Part shown: positions 5,677 through 9,003 of the stretch, in pieces | Layout: every line of letters starts with the position of its first letter | How positions within the stretch are numbered: position 1 is the first letter of the stretch | Origin: Synechococcales cyanobacterium PMM_0036 | Lineage (GTDB): Bacteria > Cyanobacteriota > Cyanobacteriia > Elainellales > Elainellaceae | DNA length: 9,003 bases | NCBI GenBank assembly: GCA_949127645.1 | Contig: CASBQM010000500.1 | Coordinates: 1-9,003 of the forward strand | Direction of reading: 5' to 3' | Position numbers and translations under genes: made by a program | The notes under the pieces: model-generated | Seen by the model: only the letters and a program-made list of their open reading frames with translations | Databases searched by the model: none | Told to the model about the DNA's origin: nothing

Positions 5677-6720
5677 ATGCCCCCACAGCTTTACCATCTA
5701 GCTGCTTTCGTCATATCCACCGCTGTTGTGCTGTTGACTACGCCGCTTGTTAAGAAGATTGGGTTGAAAAGCGGCTACTTTGATCCACCCGGCGGTCGAA
5801 AGGTGCATCAGCATCCCATGGTTCGTTTGGGTGGCGTGTCGATTTTTCTGGGAACGCTGGTTGCGCTATTGCTAGTCTGGTGGCTGGGCGGATTTTCTAA
5901 CTTATCCCCCGATCGAGAACATGAGATCTGGGGCGTTACCCTGGGCGGATTGGGCTTTTTCTTGATTGGGCTAGCAGATGACTTGTTCACGCTCTCTCCC
6001 TTTCTCAGGCTCTTACTACAAACCACGGTGGCTTGTTGCGCCTGGTCTGTGGGTGTACAAATTGAGTTTCTGAGTATTCCTTTCATGGGCTTAACAGAAC
6101 TGCCCGTCTGGATTAATTTGCCGATCACCGTGATCTGGCTAGTGGGCATGGCAAATGCCATTAATTGGATTGATGGATTAGATGGACTGGCAGCAGGTGT
6201 ATCAGGCATTGCTGCCGTAGTCATGCTGATCGTCTGTCTGTTTATGAATCAGCCAGCCGCATTGATTGCAGCCGCTTTGGCAGGAGGGGCACTTGGGTTT
6301 CTCCGCTACAACTTCAACCCAGCACAAATTTTTATGGGGGATGGGGGAGCCTACTTTATGGGCTTTACGCTAGCCGGGGTAGGCGTAATTGGTTTAGTCA
6401 AAGGTTTAACCACCGTTGCGGTCTTGCTGCCGTACTTAATTTTGGCGGTGCCCATTCTGGATATGTCAGCAGTGATTATTGAACGATTGCGTCATGGAAA
6501 CTCACCTTTTAAGGCTGACAAGCGCCATTTGCATCATCGTCTGCTTAAAGCAGGCGTACCGCATCGATTCACGGTTTTATTCATCTATGCACTGACGCTG
6601 TGGGTAGGTAGCTTGGCTTTGGTGTTCTCTGGAGTGCCTAGCGGCATTGTCTACGCGATCGCCGCCACGGCTCTGCTCAGCTATACAGGTTGGCGAGTCA
6701 GGAAACACGCAAGGCAGTAA
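5677..6720 (+). CDS. WecA/TagO-like polyprenyl-phosphate sugar-1-phosphate transferase (glycosyltransferase family 4)
   Basis: An integral membrane enzyme of the MraY/WecA family. These move a HexNAc-1-phosphate (or similar) from a UDP-sugar onto undecaprenyl phosphate at the inner face of the plasma membrane, the first step of many surface polysaccharides. Counting from the ATG at 5677 (347 aa), visible motifs are PPGGRKVHQHPMVRLGG at 37-53, the metal-binding ADDLF at 100-104 (Asp101, Asp102), NAINWIDGLDGLAAG at 160-174, FMGDGGAYFMG at 219-229, and RHLHHRLL at 283-290. The His-His-Arg motif near the cytoplasmic loop marks the WecA/TagO branch rather than MraY, whose partner loop differs. About ten hydrophobic segments are evident. 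An in-frame TTG at 5653 would add eight unconserved residues, so I prefer the ATG, preceded by a weak GGA. The exact sugar is not readable, so I give no gene symbol. cinA follows after 9 nt, suggesting co-transcription. Together with the upstream aminotransferase it hints at surface glycan synthesis, but they are not in one tight operon. Confidence 0.92.
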   Translation: MPPQLYHLAAFVISTAVVLLTTPLVKKIGLKSGYFDPPGGRKVHQHPMVRLGGVSIFLGTLVALLLVWWLGGFSNLSPDREHEIWGVTLGGLGFFLIGLADDLFTLSPFLRLLLQTTVACCAWSVGVQIEFLSIPFMGLTELPVWINLPITVIWLVGMANAINWIDGLDGLAAGVSGIAAVVMLIVCLFMNQPAALIAAALAGGALGFLRYNFNPAQIFMGDGGAYFMGFTLAGVGVIGLVKGLTTVAVLLPYLILAVPILDMSAVIIERLRHGNSPFKADKRHLHHRLLKAGVPHRFTVLFIYALTLWVGSLALVFSGVPSGIVYAIAATALLSYTGWRVRKHARQ

Positions 6721-6729
6721 GAAAAACGC

Positions 6730-8004
6730 ATGAGTGAAGCAGCCCAAAACGCCGAAATCATTTCAGTCGGCACAGAATTATTGCTCGGTGAAATTCTAAA
6801 CAGCAACGCCCAATTTTTGGCGCAAGAACTGGCGGGTCTAGGCATTTCTCACTATTACCAAACGGTGGTGGGCGACAATGTGCGGCGGCTACAAAAGGCG
6901 ATCGCTATTGCCTGTGAGCGATCGTCTCTGCTGATCTTCACTGGGGGGCTGGGTCCCACCCCGGATGACTTGACAACTGCAACTCTGGCAGATTTCTTTA
7001 ATACGCCGTTGATAGAGCGCCCAGAAGTCTTGCAGGATATTGCTGAAAAGCTGACCCGACGGGGGCGATCGATGGCTCTCAGCAACCGAAAGCAGGCATT
7101 GCTGCCGGAAGGCGCGGCAATTTTGCCTAACCCTACCGGAACGGCTCCCGGCGTAATCTGGCAGCCTCAGGCTGGGCTAACTATCTTGACCTTTCCGGGT
7201 GTGCCCAGCGAAATGAAAGCTATGTGGCAACAAACTGCCGTCCCCTATCTGAGAAGCCAGGGTTGGAGTCAGGGGGCAATCTACAGCCGTACCCTGCGAT
7301 TTTGGGGTATTGGCGAATCGACTTTGGCAGAAAAAGCTTCTGCTCAAATTCAGCTCAAGAACCCTACCGTGGCTCCCTATGCTGGAAAGGGCGAAGTCCG
7401 ACTCCGCATTTCTACCAAAGCCGCAACCGAAAGTGAGGCGCTCCGGCTGATTGCCCCAGTAGAGCAGCAGTTGCGAGACATCGGCGGTTTGGACTGTTTC
7501 GGTGCAGATGATGATACTTTGGCGGCAGTCGTGGGCGATCGTCTCAAGACCTCTCAGCAAACCGTCTCAGTTGCCGAATCCTGCACGGGCGGAGGGTTAG
7601 GTAGCCTTTTGACCGCGATTCCCGGCAGCTCAGCCTACTTCTGGGGCGGCATTATTTCCTACGACAACCGGGTAAAGATAAATCTGCTGGGCGTAGATGC
7701 CGACGTTTTGGTGCAGCAGGGAGCGGTGAGCGCTGAGGTAGCCTGTCAGATGGCGGTAGGAGTGCGCGATCGCCTGGGCACCACCTGGGGGCTGAGCGTC
7801 ACGGGCATTGCTGGACCAGACGGCGGCACAGAAACAAAGCCCGTAGGACTGGTTTACATTGGGTTAGCAAGCCCTGACTCTGTAGAGAGCTTTCAGTATC
7901 AATTTGGGACGTTTCGAGGACGAGAGACAGTGCGGGAGTTGAGTGCTTATACTGCTCTGGATTTACTGCGACGAAAGTTAATTCTTTCTATTGCCACCCC
8001 GTAG
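6730..8004 (+). CDS. cinA: CinA-family protein: MoaB-like domain fused to a PncC (nicotinamide-nucleotide amidase) domain
   Basis: A two-domain cytosolic protein of 424 residues, the normal full length. The N-terminal part (about 8-175) is the molybdopterin-binding-like (COG1058) domain, with EIISVGTELLLGEILNSN at 9-26, FTGGLGPTPDDLT at 70-82 and FPGVPSEM at 155-162; characterised relatives hydrolyse ADP-ribose. A linker region (about 176-260) follows, and the C-terminal part (about 262-420) is the PncC/CinA-C domain with VAESCTGGGLGSLL at 281-294, GGIISYDNRVK at 306-316, GAVSAEVA at 331-338 and VTGIAGPDGGT at 357-367. PncC relatives deamidate nicotinamide mononucleotide to nicotinate mononucleotide in NAD recycling. 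The name comes from competence induction in other bacteria; that role is not implied here. All motifs expected in both domains are present. The ATG at 6730 lies 9 nt after the wecA-like stop. Its last 17 bases overlap the opposite-strand RTX-like gene, so no terminator can lie between the stops. Confidence 0.96.
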   Translation: MSEAAQNAEIISVGTELLLGEILNSNAQFLAQELAGLGISHYYQTVVGDNVRRLQKAIAIACERSSLLIFTGGLGPTPDDLTTATLADFFNTPLIERPEVLQDIAEKLTRRGRSMALSNRKQALLPEGAAILPNPTGTAPGVIWQPQAGLTILTFPGVPSEMKAMWQQTAVPYLRSQGWSQGAIYSRTLRFWGIGESTLAEKASAQIQLKNPTVAPYAGKGEVRLRISTKAATESEALRLIAPVEQQLRDIGGLDCFGADDDTLAAVVGDRLKTSQQTVSVAESCTGGGLGSLLTAIPGSSAYFWGGIISYDNRVKINLLGVDADVLVQQGAVSAEVACQMAVGVRDRLGTTWGLSVTGIAGPDGGTETKPVGLVYIGLASPDSVESFQYQFGTFRGRETVRELSAYTALDLLRRKLILSIATP

Positions 8005-9003
8005 CGGCTGTGCTAACAACTGTTTTAAGATCGGGCGTAATTTCTAGGATGTAGCCGAAGGGTGAACTGTCGGATGAAACTTGAGTCATGGCTGTGCCGT
8101 CGGGTCGGCGAGGGGCATAGTAGGACTGGGCAGTGATGACCAGATTTCCGGCGCTATTGACCGCAAGATTGCCGATCGCCAGACTATTAGTTTTGCCACT
8201 GCTCAGAACTGCCGATAGATAGACTGCCTCGGTCATTTCTCCAGTCGCAGGATTCAGCTTTGCCAATATCGCCACCTTTGCACCGCCACCAGAACCGTAG
8301 CTCCTTAGCCAAGATTGGCTAGCACCCGCGCTGACCCGCCGAAAATCTTGATCAGGAGTGCCCTGAGTGCCATCGACGCTAAACACGCCGTAGAGGTTGG
8401 TGCTGTTCCAAAACAAGCCGTATCCGCGACCATCCGTACCCGTCACTTCATAATCTGTCCGCGTCCAGCGATTTACAGAATTGCTGCTGTCAAAGCTCAT
8501 GACGATCGGGTTTTGATTATTGCTAGAAACTTGCTGTGTGCCAATGTAGATGGTTTGAGTTCCTAGCTTGAGACGGGCGGCTCCGGTAGCCGCGATCGAT
8601 TCTTCGCTATCGTTAGGCGCAAACTTCGCAGTGCCGGAATTGACGGCAGCGATCGCTGGAATGGTGCTTCCTGGAGCTGCATTGCTTCCTGGAGCTGTAT
8701 TGTTTCCTGGAGCTGTATTGCCGTCTAGAATTGAAGTGTCCGCGATCGCCCCAAAATCAGCGACATCAATTTGGCGACGCTTCACGCCTTTGAGGATGAC
8801 TAGATACTCGCCCGTAGCTTTTTGAATCAGAACGTTACCGACCTGATCGCCTTTGCCTTGGCGAATCCGCAGATCTGTAAACTTAACGCCCGTGAGTTGC
8901 AAGGTATCCTGCCTGTTGGTAAAGTCATTGATTAGACTGACCTGAGCGATCGCCTTTGATCCAAATTTCGGACTCAAGACAAAGACATCGCTGCCACCTT
9001 CAC
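7988..9003 (-). CDS. C-terminal part of an RTX-like (haemolysin-type calcium-binding) protein, 5' end outside the window
   Basis: The minus-strand frame is open from the right edge to the TAG at 7990-7988, giving 337 visible residues. The TTG at 8977 lies inside a continuous frame and is not the start. The first residues, EGGSDVFVLSP, match the end of a haemolysin-type GGxGxDxFxL calcium-binding repeat. Residues ~10-84 follow the usual module after such repeats: an INDFTNRQDTLQL strand region, FTDLRI, and GEYLVILKGV...IDVADF. A low-complexity linker comes next at ~85-125, containing three six-residue repeats ending in APGN or APGS. The remaining ~210 residues are rich in G, S, T, N and aromatics with a beta-strand look (GRGYGLFWNSTNLYGVFSVDG, KVAILAKLNPATGEMTEAVYLS, APRRPDGTAM). 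I do not recognise this module. RTX proteins are usually exported by type I systems or displayed outside the cell; export here is inferred, and no ABC exporter gene is in the window. No cysteine is seen in the visible part, which fits an extracellular protein. Confidence 0.8.
   Translation of the reverse strand, partial: EGGSDVFVLSPKFGSKAIAQVSLINDFTNRQDTLQLTGVKFTDLRIRQGKGDQVGNVLIQKATGEYLVILKGVKRRQIDVADFGAIADTSILDGNTAPGNNTAPGSNAAPGSTIPAIAAVNSGTAKFAPNDSEESIAATGAARLKLGTQTIYIGTQQVSSNNQNPIVMSFDSSNSVNRWTRTDYEVTGTDGRGYGLFWNSTNLYGVFSVDGTQGTPDQDFRRVSAGASQSWLRSYGSGGGAKVAILAKLNPATGEMTEAVYLSAVLSSGKTNSLAIGNLAVNSAGNLVITAQSYYAPRRPDGTAMTQVSSDSSPFGYILEITPDLKTVVSTAATGWQ
8667..8720. repeat. Three 18-bp tandem repeats inside the RTX-like gene
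   Basis: Copies lie at 8667-8684, 8685-8702 and 8703-8720, with base unit cttcctggagctgtattg on the plus strand and one substitution in each outer copy. The period is six codons and encodes NAAPGS, NTAPGS and NTAPGN on the minus strand, so copy-number change would keep the frame. It forms the linker between the calcium-binding module and the C-terminal module. Confidence 0.92.

Larger units (their letters stand above)
173..8952. repeat. HIP1 octamers (GCGATCGC) dispersed through the window
   Basis: The octameric palindrome starts at 173, 339, 1329, 1677, 1935, 2461, 2508, 2981, 3096, 3644, 4081, 5356, 5522, 6655, 6898, 7766, 8649, 8742 and 8945: 19 copies by eye, mostly inside genes. This density is characteristic of many cyanobacterial genomes. 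Near-matches with one base changed (CGATCG cores) are also frequent. The longest gap, about 1.27 kb from 4089 to 5355, includes the AT-rich spacer and the small membrane protein gene. Confidence 0.92.

Noticed and set aside
8667..8720. Tandem repeats as a CRISPR array
   Set aside because: The repeats are directly adjacent with no spacers, are 18 bp long and encode protein in frame.

Overview
The window almost certainly comes from a cyanobacterial chromosome. The clearest sign is the octamer GCGATCGC (HIP1), which I count 19 times in 9 kb against less than one expected by chance. Base composition is balanced. The gene families fit as well: a split-type glycyl-tRNA synthetase beta chain, a WecA-type sugar-phosphate transferase, a two-domain CinA and an RTX-like calcium-binding protein with a cyanobacterial flavour. 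I see no tRNA, rRNA, CRISPR array, transposase or integrase, and nothing that looks recently acquired.

Layout: (1) 1-895, plus strand: the 3' part of a TPR-repeat protein cut by the window edge. (2) 918-3062, minus strand: glyS, converging on the TPR gene with a 22-nt gap. (3) 3063-3442: a divergent control region between glyS and an aminotransferase gene. It has a 16-bp perfect tandem repeat and two long inverted repeats, the second of which covers the aminotransferase start codon. (4) 3443-4636, plus: a DegT/DnrJ/EryC1/StrS-family PLP aminotransferase, probably acting on a nucleotide-linked keto-sugar. (5) 4637-4965: an AT-rich spacer with several stem-loops. (6) 4966-5262, plus: a 98-residue, two-helix membrane protein that I do not recognise. 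(7) 5263-5676: a non-coding spacer with a possible promoter. (8) 5677-6720 and 6730-8004, plus: a WecA/TagO-like phosphoglycosyl transferase and cinA, 9 nt apart and probably co-transcribed. (9) 7988-9003, minus: the C-terminal part of an RTX-like protein, overlapping the 3' end of cinA by 17 nt and running off the right edge.

Working together: the aminotransferase (amino-sugar nucleotide synthesis) and the WecA-like enzyme (loading the first sugar phosphate onto a polyprenyl carrier) could both serve surface polysaccharide synthesis. They are separated by about 1 kb with their own spacers, so an operon is not shown. glyS and cinA are housekeeping genes. I found no convincing new multi-gene system. 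The points most worth a second look are the structured aminotransferase leader with its masked start codon, the tandem repeat placed between the two divergent promoters, the structured spacer before the small membrane protein, and the unrecognised C-terminal module of the RTX-like protein.
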